Source: Nonomuraea endophytica (lineage in GTDB: Bacteria; Actinomycetota; Actinomycetes; Streptosporangiales; Streptosporangiaceae). Taken from it: 64,000 nucleotides of DNA. Shown in pieces: positions 19,865-27,717 of this stretch (position 1 is its first letter; each line of letters opens with the position of its first letter). The stretch lies in the NCBI RefSeq assembly GCF_014203235.1, contig NZ_JACHIN010000014.1, positions 266,453 through 330,452 of the forward strand, given 5' to 3'. The notes beneath the pieces are model-generated. The model made no database searches, had not been told where the DNA came from, and saw only the letters and a list, made by a program, of their open reading frames with translations. The position numbers were made by a program, and so were the translations under genes.

Positions 19865-21313
19865 TCAGCTCGCGGTCGGGTCGGGGGCGGCGGTGGGGGT
19901 CTCGGCGGTCGGCGTGGCCGTGGGGGTCTGGGTGGGGGTCTGGGTGGGGGTCTGCGTGGGGGTGGCCGACGGAGCAGGGGTCTTGGTGGGCTTTTGTGTG
20001 GGGGTGGGCGTCGGCGCGGGGGTGGTCGGGCAGGGCGTGCGGGTGGGGCGGCCCTGCGGGTCCCTGGTGGGACGGCCGGCTCCGGGTTCGCCGCCGGGGT
20101 CACCGGGCTCGCCCGGGTCGGGGGCGGCCGGTGGGGTGGTGGACGCGGTGGGAGTCGGCGTGGGCGGGGTGGGCGTGCGGGCGGGCGGCGTGGTGGTGGG
20201 ATGGGCGGCGGGCGGGGTGACCGCCGACGGCTCGGTGGCGGCCAGGACGCCGACGGGGCGGGTGGCGGTGCTGTCGGGGATGGGTTCGACCTGGATCGCG
20301 GTGTCCTGTGGGTCGGGGGCCCAGGGCAGCCTGATGCCGGGCGGCTCGCCGGTGGCCGGGAATGCGCCGGTGGCGAGGCCGGACAGGCCGCCGGTCTCGG
20401 TGCCGAACTGGTGGAAGACGACGCCGATCGCGATCACCGTGGCTACGGCCGCCAGCGCGCCAGCCAGCGCCTGAGGCCACTTGCGAGCCTTCTTCTCCCC
20501 CGGGCTGGGAAAGCCGGCGGCGTCCAGGGCGGCCGAGCGCCTGGCGACGTAGCGGCGGTACGGCAGGAGCTCGGGGTCGATGAAGCAGCTCATTACCCGG
20601 ACCCTCAGCGACTGCGGCAGCCGGGCCGCCGGGAGCAGTTCGAAGACCTTGGCGGCGGAGATCTGCCGGTTGCGGTGCGGGGCGCACAGGTCGCAGTGGG
20701 CCACGTGCCGGACGAGTTGCCTGCGCATCTCGTTGGTGAGCTCGCCGGAGAAGCCGGCGAGGATGTCGGCGCGGCGCGGGCAGTCGTAGGGGCCCTTCCT
20801 GGCCAGGAACTCGGCGGTGATCGCGTCGCGCAGGCGCTCGCGGGCCTCCTCCTCGGCGGTCTCGACCTGGCGCGGCGAGGTGCCGAGGACGGCGGCCAGG
20901 TCGAAGGTGGGCAGGGCGTGGCGGGTGCTGAGCTCCAGCAGTTCGCGGTCGCCGGCCGGCAGGCTCCGCACCGCGTTCCATGCCATGACCCGCAGATCCG
21001 CGTCGTCGGGGTCGTCGGGCTCCGGGGCTTCGGTCAGCGTCTGCGCGCCTTGGGGCGCCGCGAGGCGGCGGCGGGCGCATTCGCCGCGGGCCAGCGCGTA
21101 GAGCCAGGGGCGCAGGCGCTCCGGCTCGGCCAGCGCGCCGATGTGCGCCTCCGCGGCGATGAGCGTGTCGCGCAACGCCACCTGGGCGCTGTCGGAGCTT
21201 TGGAGGAGGGACCAGCAGTATTGGTAGATGCCCTCGGCATACGTGTCGTAGAGCGCAGCCAGAGCACCCGGGTCGTCGGCGCGGAGAGCCTCGACCAGGA
21301 CGCGGTCAGTCAT
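19865..21313 (-). CDS. Membrane-anchored ECF-type sigma factor with fused zinc-finger segment
   Basis: 482 residues in four parts: an ECF-like sigma region 2 (about 1-80), region 4 with a helix-turn-helix (about 108-165), a zinc-finger-like HVAHCDLC (H203, H206, C207, C210) resembling anti-sigma zinc domains, one membrane helix (about 282-300), and an outer 180 residues of Pro/Thr repeats (PTQTPTQTPTQ). This puts the sigma factor and a membrane sensor in one chain, like the ECF groups with C-terminal anti-sigma extensions. The outer part probably spans the cell wall. It would be released or freed on a surface signal. Target promoters are unknown. The downstream gene is co-transcribed. Confidence 0.82.
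   Translation of the reverse strand: MTDRVLVEALRADDPGALAALYDTYAEGIYQYCWSLLQSSDSAQVALRDTLIAAEAHIGALAEPERLRPWLYALARGECARRRLAAPQGAQTLTEAPEPDDPDDADLRVMAWNAVRSLPAGDRELLELSTRHALPTFDLAAVLGTSPRQVETAEEEARERLRDAITAEFLARKGPYDCPRRADILAGFSGELTNEMRRQLVRHVAHCDLCAPHRNRQISAAKVFELLPAARLPQSLRVRVMSCFIDPELLPYRRYVARRSAALDAAGFPSPGEKKARKWPQALAGALAAVATVIAIGVVFHQFGTETGGLSGLATGAFPATGEPPGIRLPWAPDPQDTAIQVEPIPDSTATRPVGVLAATEPSAVTPPAAHPTTTPPARTPTPPTPTPTASTTPPAAPDPGEPGDPGGEPGAGRPTRDPQGRPTRTPCPTTPAPTPTPTQKPTKTPAPSATPTQTPTQTPTQTPTATPTAETPTAAPDPTAS
19905..19975 (+). repeat. G-tract tandem repeat within the sigma-factor gene
   Basis: Four imperfect copies of a 12-base unit GGGGGTCTGGGT (the last GGGGGTCTGCGT) lie on the plus strand around 19920-19960, encoding the Pro-Thr repeats on the minus strand. 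Runs of five Gs with short loops favour a four-stranded G structure in the non-template strand and are prone to copy-number slippage in frame. Confidence 0.7.
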
Positions 21314-21415
21314 GTTGCTGAAGGTAATGGATTGGTAACTAGTAGTTCTACCGATTCAGCGCTAATGACAGAATGGCCCGCAGATAAAAAGTCCGAATAA
21401 AAAGGAATTGTTGCG

Positions 21416-21441
21416 AAAGCGCCGCGCCCGAGGGCGCGGCG
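21416..21441 (-). terminator. Terminator after the lipoprotein gene
   Basis: A perfect 9-bp stem GCCGCGCCC/GGGCGCGGC (21421-21429 and 21432-21440) starts three bases past the lipoprotein stop and is followed on the minus strand by a short TTTC. Between it and the sigma-factor start is an unusually AT-rich stretch (21360-21410), probably the promoter of the sigma gene. Confidence 0.6.
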
Positions 21442-21443
21442 GT

Positions 21444-22247
21444 TCACTCCTTGTGGTCGTCGCCGGGCAGCGCGGTACGCCCGCGGTCCACCGCGAACGG
21501 CTCGGTCGTCGGCATGACCGTGTGCACCGGCACCGCTCCGGCCAGCGCCAGCTCCTCGAACGGCCGGCCGGTCGAGCCCCAGGTACGCGCCACCACCTCG
21601 GTCTTGGCCACCTTCGCCCCCGGCGCGAGCCCCTCGACGGTGAGGATGAAGCGCGGCGGCGCGCCCGCCTTCACGTCGTCCACGAACGCGTAGCCGCCGC
21701 CGACCAGCTTGCCCGCCGGGTCGCGCAGCAGGGCGTTGACCACCAGGCTGCTCGCGGGCAGCGAGTACGGGTTGTCCACGTACCCGGTGACCAGGTAGGT
21801 GCCGTCCTTCTGCTTGAGCGTCTGGACGCCCGAGACCGGGAAGGTGCGGAAGGCCGAGGCGATCCTGGCCGCCGCGCGCCACTGGGCCGGGCGGTACTCG
21901 ATGGTGACCTTGGCCGGTCGTTCCGAGGCGCTGGCCTGGCCGGCGAACGACAGCGAGCCGCCCGGCGGGACCGCGTCCAGCGGCTGGTCCATGCGCACGA
22001 CCTCGGCGCCGGCGGCGTCACGGCCGATCACCGTGGCCACCACGTGCTCGCCGAAGTGCCAGGGGTTGGCGTTGGTGAGCACGCCGGCCCAGTTCACGGC
22101 GTAGCCGGAGGCGGTCTTGACGGTGTTGGACACCTGCTCCTTCAGCGCCAGCGGCTTGAGCTGGGCAGGCTGCGCTTCTTCTGAGCACCCGGTCAGGAAG
22201 ATCGCGCCGAGTGCGAGGACAGTGACGGTTCGGCTACGCAGGATCAC
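21444..22247 (-). CDS. Lipoprotein of unknown function
   Basis: A 267-residue predicted lipoprotein: a hydrophobic signal followed by the lipobox LTGC, so it is attached to the outer face of the membrane. The mature part has two beta-rich segments of similar layout (around ASGYAVNWAGVLTNANPWHFGEHVV and TFPVSGVQTLKQ...), suggesting paired immunoglobulin-like domains. The frame is open further upstream, but GTG 22247 gives a sound signal sequence; its ribosome site is weak. It stands alone, between a sigma factor and an ABC-F gene. Confidence 0.68.
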   Translation of the reverse strand: MILRSRTVTVLALGAIFLTGCSEEAQPAQLKPLALKEQVSNTVKTASGYAVNWAGVLTNANPWHFGEHVVATVIGRDAAGAEVVRMDQPLDAVPPGGSLSFAGQASASERPAKVTIEYRPAQWRAAARIASAFRTFPVSGVQTLKQKDGTYLVTGYVDNPYSLPASSLVVNALLRDPAGKLVGGGYAFVDDVKAGAPPRFILTVEGLAPGAKVAKTEVVARTWGSTGRPFEELALAGAVPVHTVMPTTEPFAVDRGRTALPGDDHKE

Positions 22248-22311
22248 TTTGCCGTGATAGCCGGTTAATGGGCACGTCATGCGTGAGACACGCGCATGGC
22301 GTACCCATTCT

Positions 22312-23922
22312 TTAACGTGGGCGCACGACCCGCGTCTCATCCCACACCGGCTCAGGAGCCTCGTAAACGGTGCCGTCGGCGCCGAAGACCAGGTATCGGT
22401 CGAAGTCCGCGGCGAACCAGCGGTCGTGGGTGACCGCCAGCACGGTGCCGTCGAAGGCGTCCAGGCCAACCTGGAGCGCCTCGGCGCTGGCCAGGTCGAG
22501 GTTGTCGGTGGGCTCGTCGAGCAGCAGCAGCGTCGCGCCGGACAGCTCCAGCAGCAGGATCTGCAGGCGGGCCTGCTGGCCGCCGGACAGCGTCTCGAAG
22601 CGCTGGTCGGCGATGAGCCCGGCCAGCTCGTAGCGGGCCAGGATCTTCATGGCCTCGTTCTTGAGCCTGGCGTGCTCGGTCATGACGATCTCGACCGAGC
22701 TGCGTCCCCGCAGGTCGGGGCGGGCATGGGTCTGGGCGAACAGGCCAGGGACCACGCGCGCGCCGAGCCTGGCGACGCCGGTGTGGCGCACGTCATCGCC
22801 GGAGATCAGGCGCAGGAAGTGGGACTTGCCCGAGCCGTTTGAGCCCAGGACGGCGACGCGCTCGCCGTACCAGATCTCGGTGGAGAACGGCTTCATCAGG
22901 CCGGTCAGCTCGAGCTCCTCGCAGATGACCGCCCGCTTGCCGGTGCGGCCGCCCTTCAGGCGCATGCGGATGTTCTGCTCGCTGGGCGCCTCCTCCGGCG
23001 GGCCCGCCTCCTCGAACCTGCGCAGCCGCGTCTGGGCGGCGTGGTAGGCCGGGGCCATGCCGTCGTTGTAGCGTGCCTTGTTTTTGAGCATGTTGACCAG
23101 GGCTTTGAGCTTGGCGTGCTCTTCGTCCCAGCGGCGGCGCAGCTCTTCCAGGCGTTCGTTGCGGGCTCGTCTGGCGTCGGCGTAGGTGGTGAAGTTCCCG
23201 CCGTGGATCCAGATGTTGCCGGACTCCACGGTGACGATGCGGTCGGCGGCGTTGGCCAGCAGCTGCCGGTCGTGGCTGACCAGCAGGACCGTCTTGGACG
23301 TCTCCCTGAGCTGGCCCTCCAGCCACTCCTTGCCCGGCACGTCGAGGTAGTTGTCGGGCTCGTCGAGCAGCAGCGTCTGGTCGGGGCCGCGCAGCAGCGC
23401 CTCCAGCACGAGCCGTTTCTGTTCGCCGCCCGACAAGGTGGCCACGTCCCGATATTTCACGTTGTCGTACGGCACGCCGAGCGCGGCAACCGTACACGTG
23501 TCCCAGAGCACCTCGATGTCGTAGCCACCGGCGTCGGTGTAGTCGGTGATGGCCTGGGCGTAGCGGAGCTGCGTCTTCTCGTCCTCGCGCTCCATCATGG
23601 CCAGTTCGGCCTTCTCCAGCTTGGCCGCGGCCGCCCGCACCGGCGGGGGCGCGACGCTGAGCAGCAGGTCGTGCACGGTGGAGCCGTCACGGACGCTGCC
23701 GATGAACTGGCGCATCACGCCGAGCCCGCCGGAGCTGGCCACGCTCCCCTCGACCGGCTGCAGGTCGCCCGCCACCAGCCGCATCAGCGTCGTCTTGCCG
23801 GCCCCGTTGGGACCGACGAGCGCCGCCTTGATCCCGTCGGGGATCCGGAAAGACACGTCGTTCAGCAGCGGCCGGCCGTCCGGCAGCACGTACGTCAGGT
23901 GTCCGACCTCGACGTGACCCAT
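22312..23922 (-). CDS. ABC-F family ATPase
   Basis: 536 residues with two ABC cassettes and no membrane part, so it is a ribosome-associated ABC-F factor rather than a transporter. Cassette 1 has GPNGAGKTTLMRL, LSGGEQKRLVLE and LLLDEPDNYLD; cassette 2 has GSNGSGKSHFLRL, LSGGQQARLQIL and LLLDEPTDNLD. A charged linker lies between them. ATG 23922 follows GGGAGGGATCGGAG. Members clear stalled ribosomes or protect against ribosome-targeting antibiotics; which is true here cannot be told. Confidence 0.9.
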   Translation of the reverse strand: MGHVEVGHLTYVLPDGRPLLNDVSFRIPDGIKAALVGPNGAGKTTLMRLVAGDLQPVEGSVASSGGLGVMRQFIGSVRDGSTVHDLLLSVAPPPVRAAAAKLEKAELAMMEREDEKTQLRYAQAITDYTDAGGYDIEVLWDTCTVAALGVPYDNVKYRDVATLSGGEQKRLVLEALLRGPDQTLLLDEPDNYLDVPGKEWLEGQLRETSKTVLLVSHDRQLLANAADRIVTVESGNIWIHGGNFTTYADARRARNERLEELRRRWDEEHAKLKALVNMLKNKARYNDGMAPAYHAAQTRLRRFEEAGPPEEAPSEQNIRMRLKGGRTGKRAVICEELELTGLMKPFSTEIWYGERVAVLGSNGSGKSHFLRLISGDDVRHTGVARLGARVVPGLFAQTHARPDLRGRSSVEIVMTEHARLKNEAMKILARYELAGLIADQRFETLSGGQQARLQILLLELSGATLLLLDEPTDNLDLASAEALQVGLDAFDGTVLAVTHDRWFAADFDRYLVFGADGTVYEAPEPVWDETRVVRPR

Positions 23923-23989
23923 CTCCGATCCCTCCCCCAAGCTCCTCGCGCAGGCTACATGGGCGTTTCGCGGGTGGGCATCCGATTTT

Positions 23990-24432
23990 TCAGCTCGTGC
24001 GATCGACCACACCCCGGAGAAGTTCGGTCTTCACGACTCCCTCGACCGCGGCGCAGAGCTTGGTATCGGTTGTGAGCAACGGAATGGCTCTGTCCAGCGC
24101 CAGTTGGGCGAAGATCGCGTCATACATGCGGAGCGTGAGCCGGACCGCCAGGGCGGCGGCTCTCTCGAGCCTGTCCGCGTCGACCTGGTGGACGTGAATC
24201 CCGAATTCATCGATGACTCGAACGGCCGCGACGAACTCCTCAGCCGTCAGGCGACCGGAGAGAAGCCCCTTCTTCCGCAGAACTCCCGCGACTTCGATGC
24301 GCGCGAAATCGGCTGTCTCCAGCCCGACCGATCATGCAGGAAAGCCACTTGGACTTCGCGAGCGTGTTCGAAACCGGGTTGATCGACGAACCACCTCAGA
24401 AACACGCCCGTATCGAACAACGTAGGCGTCAG
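23990..24432 (-). pseudogene. PIN-domain toxin, frameshifted
   Basis: Two adjacent minus-strand frames together make one PIN-type RNase. The first reads TPTLFDTGVFLRWFVDQPGF, with the first active-site Asp, from about 24432 to 24325. The second reads LETADFARIEVAGVLRKKG and later RMYDAIFAQLALD and LLTTDTKLC, with further acidic residues, down to the stop at 23990. The frames meet near 24320-24332, where one lost base would restore a continuous protein of about 147 residues. The first frame begins CTG, overlapping the antitoxin stop. Either a broken toxin or a base-call error. Confidence 0.72.
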
Positions 24433-24641
24433 CCACGCGACTCGTCCCGAAGGCGGTGGAGCTCTTCGTCCACGCCCGTCACTCCACGCATCCGCTTCTG
24501 GATCCGTTCGAGGGTCCGTACTGCTCCCCCACGGCGGTGTGTCGCCGCGATGTTCTCACGGACGAGCGCCAGGACCGGCGGCACCTGGTCCTCGGGCAGC
24601 TGATCGACCAGCGAGTGGAGCTCATCACGGATCGCGCTCAT
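24429..24641 (-). CDS. Antitoxin of a PIN toxin pair
   Basis: A 70-residue acidic/basic helical protein (MSAIRDELHSLVDQLPEDQVPPVL, then a basic segment and an acidic end). It resembles the short antitoxins placed directly upstream of PIN RNases in actinobacteria. The stop overlaps the start of the downstream toxin frame. It is intact although the toxin frame is broken. Confidence 0.65.
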   Translation of the reverse strand: MSAIRDELHSLVDQLPEDQVPPVLALVRENIAATHRRGGAVRTLERIQKRMRGVTGVDEELHRLRDESRG

Positions 24642-24764
24642 ATGCGGAGTCTAACGATTCGAGCGTGATCGGCAGCGGGTCATCCGGGTTTTCGGGGGTA
24701 GACAATAAGTGATCTGATGACTAGAACTGTAGTCGGCTCACCTCCTCCCCCCCCTGGATGTGTG

Positions 24765-25868
24765 ATGAAGCGTCTGCGCCTGGTCTTAGTCCCACTCCTA
24801 CTCGCGCTCCTCCTGCCTCAGCAGGCCATGGCCGCCGAGGCCAACTGCGCGCCCGAATTCCGCGGCTCGTCGATCAACCCCCGGCTGACCAGCCTGTTCA
24901 GCACCTACGGAAACGACAACTCCCGCCTCGACGACTGGACGGGTGCCGACGGCACCTACTCGGTCCGCCTGCCCAGCGGCAAGGAGCTCTGGGTCTTCTC
25001 CGACACCTTCCTCGGCCAGGTCAACCCGGACGGGTCCCGGCCGCCGGTGGTCGAGGAGGGCGGCACGACCGTGTTCCTCAACAACACCTTCGCGCTGGAG
25101 CGCGAGGGACGGCTGCGCACGATCTACGGCGGCCGCCCCGGCAAGCCCGCGGCCGTGATGCCGCCCCGCGACAAGAAGCACTGGTACTGGGCCGGCGACG
25201 TGACGCTGGCCGGTGGCATCGTCGAGGTGACCTACCAGGAGTACGAGCGCTTCGGCGACGGCGCCTGGGACTGGAAGTGGCACCGCAACGTCGTGGCCCG
25301 CTTCGCGCAGGGCCGCATGGAGCGCCCGCTCAGCGTGCACAACCTGCCCTCCGGCAACAGCGTGGCCTGGGCCTCCGGCATCCTCAAGGACGGCCGCTAC
25401 ACCTACGTCTACGGCGTCGAGGACAAGGGCGCGACCAAGTACATGCACCTGGCCAGGGTCCGCGGCGAGAGCCTGCTGGGCCGCTGGGAGTTCAGGACCG
25501 CCGCCGGCACCTGGTCGCCGTCCGAGCGGGACTCGGCGCGCATGATGGAAGGCGTGGCCAACGAGTACAGCGTGACCAAGGTCGGCGACGGCTACGTCCT
25601 GATCACCCACGACACGACCGAGGCGCTGAGCGCCAAGATCGTGGCCTACTCCTCCTGCTCGCCGACCGGCCCGTTCACCGGCAAGCAGGTCCTCTACACG
25701 ACCCCCGAGACCAACGGGAACGTCTTCACCTACAACGCCCACGCCCACCCGGCGGTGGCCGGTGACGGCCTCGTGGTCTCCTACAACGTCAACAGCTTCG
25801 TCAACACCGACCACTACCGCGACGTGTCGATCTACCGCCCGCGGTTCATCGACGTGAGGTTTGGTTGA
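24765..25868 (+). CDS. Secreted beta-propeller-like protein, DUF4185/DUF5005 type
   Basis: A signal peptide (KRLRLVLVPLLLALLLPQQAMA, cleaved near AMAAE) precedes about 345 residues of repeated beta segments with aromatic/Asp motifs such as ELWVFSDTFLGQ, WYWAGDVTLAGG and NAHAHPAV. This matches DUF4185-like proteins, often near carbohydrate-active enzymes and possibly glycan-binding or hydrolytic. ATG 24765 starts the signal peptide; two upstream starts exist. It overlaps the next gene by TTGA, so the trio at 24765-27717 forms one operon. Confidence 0.75.
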   Translation: MKRLRLVLVPLLLALLLPQQAMAAEANCAPEFRGSSINPRLTSLFSTYGNDNSRLDDWTGADGTYSVRLPSGKELWVFSDTFLGQVNPDGSRPPVVEEGGTTVFLNNTFALEREGRLRTIYGGRPGKPAAVMPPRDKKHWYWAGDVTLAGGIVEVTYQEYERFGDGAWDWKWHRNVVARFAQGRMERPLSVHNLPSGNSVAWASGILKDGRYTYVYGVEDKGATKYMHLARVRGESLLGRWEFRTAAGTWSPSERDSARMMEGVANEYSVTKVGDGYVLITHDTTEALSAKIVAYSSCSPTGPFTGKQVLYTTPETNGNVFTYNAHAHPAVAGDGLVVSYNVNSFVNTDHYRDVSIYRPRFIDVRFG

Positions 25869-26875
25869 GGCGTAACTGGGCCGCCCGTCTTCGTCGCTTC
25901 GCCCTTGACGGCATGGACGCGGTGACGCTGGAGAACGAGCTTCTCCGCGTCACCGTCCTGCCGGGCAAGGGCGGCGACGTCGTCGAGTTTCTGCACAGGC
26001 CGACCGACACCGACTTCGTCTGGCTCTCCCCGCAGGGCCTGCGCGCCCCCGCCGGGCACCTGCACGGCGCCGCCGACGACGTGGCCCAGTTCATCGACCA
26101 CTACGAGGGCGGCTGGCAGGAGATCTTCCCCAGCGGCGGCGCGCCCAGCCTCTACCGGGGAGCCCGCCTGGCCCAGCACGGCGAGGTGTCGGGGCTGCCG
26201 TGGGAGTGCGCGGTCGTGGCCGACACGCCCGAGCTCGTCTCGGTACGGCTCAGCGTGCGCACCCGGCGCCTGCCGTACCGGCTGGAAAGGACGCTCACGC
26301 TCGCGGCCGGATCGCCCGCGCTGGAGGTCGAGGGCCGCGCGGCCAACGACAGCGGCCTGCCCCTGCACGCCATGTGGGGCCAGCACATCGTGTACGGCGC
26401 GCCGTTCCTCAAGCCCGGCCACCGGATCAGGCTGCCCGGCGGCGTGAAGGTGGTCCCGCACGAGACGGCCATCAACCCGGCGGGCCGCAGGGTGGCGCCG
26501 GGCGGGCCCTGGGACTGGCCGCTGGTGCCCGCCGACGGCGGTGGCACCACCGATCTCGGCGTGGTGCAGGCGCCCGGCTCGCCGAGCGACATGGTGTACC
26601 TGACCGGCTTCAGCGAAGGCTGGTATGAGATCTCGGGAGAGATCGGCATGCGGGTGGAATGGGATGCCGAGATGCTGCCGTATCTGTGGATGTGGCAGGA
26701 GTTCGGCGCGTCGGTGGACTATCCCTGGTGGGGCCGGGCTTACGTGCTCGGGCTCGAACCGTTCGCGGGCATGCCGACCGACGGGCTGGCGGCGGCCGTG
26801 GGCAACGGCACGGCGATGGCGCTGGGGCCGTACGAGAGCAAGGTGCTGAGATGGCGCGCGGAGGTGCTGGCGTGA
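25865..26875 (+). CDS. Aldose 1-epimerase-like protein (DUF4432 type)
   Basis: 336 residues in the galactose-mutarotase fold: VTLENELLRVTVLPGKGGDVVEF at the start, GGWQEIFPSGG, a mid-chain LPLHAMWGQHIVYG with candidate catalytic His, and a C-terminal WMWQEFGASVDYPWWG. The TTG start at 25865 overlaps the preceding stop by 4 bp and gives the family N-terminus (RRNWAARL); the ATG at 25913 would cut it off. It probably interconverts sugar anomers or binds a sugar for the neighbouring SDR. Confidence 0.78.
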   Translation: MRRNWAARLRRFALDGMDAVTLENELLRVTVLPGKGGDVVEFLHRPTDTDFVWLSPQGLRAPAGHLHGAADDVAQFIDHYEGGWQEIFPSGGAPSLYRGARLAQHGEVSGLPWECAVVADTPELVSVRLSVRTRRLPYRLERTLTLAAGSPALEVEGRAANDSGLPLHAMWGQHIVYGAPFLKPGHRIRLPGGVKVVPHETAINPAGRRVAPGGPWDWPLVPADGGGTTDLGVVQAPGSPSDMVYLTGFSEGWYEISGEIGMRVEWDAEMLPYLWMWQEFGASVDYPWWGRAYVLGLEPFAGMPTDGLAAAVGNGTAMALGPYESKVLRWRAEVLA

Positions 26876-27717
26876 ACCACGTTGAGGGCAAAGACGTTAA
26901 GGGCAAAGACGTTGAGGGCAAAGACGTTGAGGGCAAAGACGTTGAGGGCAAAGACGTTGAGGGCAAGGTGGCCTTGGTGACCGGCGGGTCCACGGGGATC
27001 GGGCGGGCGGTCGTCGACCGGCTGGTCGCCGGCGGGGCCTCGGTGGTCTTCTGCGGCCTCGGCGATGGCCTGCCCGTGGAGGGCGAGCGGGTGACCGGGG
27101 TGGCGGCCGACGTGCGCGACGCCGGTCAGATGCGCGAGCTCGCCGAGCTGGCGGTCTCCCGCCACGGCGGCCTCGACATCGTGGTGACCTGCGCCGGCGT
27201 GCAGCGCTACGGCACCGTCGAGGACACCCCGCAGGAGACCTGGGACGAGGTCATGGACGTCAACGTCAAGGGCGTCTTCCTGGCCTGCCAGGCCGCCGTC
27301 CCGCATCTGCGCGCCCGGGGCGGCGGGGCGATCGTCGTGGTCGCCTCCGTCCAGTCCTTCGCCTCGCAGACGCGGGTGGCCGCCTACTCCACCAGCAAGG
27401 CGGCCCTGCTCGGCCTGACCAGGTCCATGGCGCTCGACCACGCCGCCGACGGCATCAGGGCCAACGTCGTCTGCCCCGGCTCGGTGGACACGCCCATGCT
27501 GCGCTGGGCGGCAGACCTGTGGCGGGGCGAGCGCACGCAGGAGGAGATGGTGGCCGAGTGGGGACGCTCCCACCCGCTGGGCCGGGTGGCCCGGCCGGCG
27601 GAGGTGGCCGAGCTGGTCGCGTTCCTCGCCAGCGAGCGGGCCTCGTTCATCACCGGCTCCGAGCACCGCGTGGACGGCGGCCTCCTGTCCGGCGTACCGG
27701 TCGCGCTACCCGAGTGA
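26872..27717 (+). CDS. Short-chain dehydrogenase/reductase with an expanded N-terminus
   Basis: Classical SDR of 281 residues: the NAD(P) motif TGGSTGIG, the NNAG-type CAGVQ, and the catalytic Ser/Tyr/Lys in VASVQSF and YSTSKAA. The C-terminus FITGSEHRVDGG is standard. An oxidoreductase for a sugar or polyol is plausible given the upstream epimerase. GTG 26872 overlaps the preceding stop by 4 bp. The first 30 residues consist of repeats of VEGKD that lead into the native VEGKVALVTGG. The 3' end overlaps the convergent S10 peptidase gene by 12 bp. Confidence 0.9.
   Translation: MNHVEGKDVKGKDVEGKDVEGKDVEGKDVEGKVALVTGGSTGIGRAVVDRLVAGGASVVFCGLGDGLPVEGERVTGVAADVRDAGQMRELAELAVSRHGGLDIVVTCAGVQRYGTVEDTPQETWDEVMDVNVKGVFLACQAAVPHLRARGGGAIVVVASVQSFASQTRVAAYSTSKAALLGLTRSMALDHAADGIRANVVCPGSVDTPMLRWAADLWRGERTQEEMVAEWGRSHPLGRVARPAEVAELVAFLASERASFITGSEHRVDGGLLSGVPVALPE
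26881..26970 (+). repeat. 15-bp tandem repeat encoding VEGKD
   Basis: Five copies of GTTGAGGGCAAAGAC (one with a G-to-A change that gives VKGKD) followed by a sixth that diverges into the native coding sequence. The copies are nearly identical at DNA level, so the expansion is recent. It preserves the frame. Confidence 0.97.
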
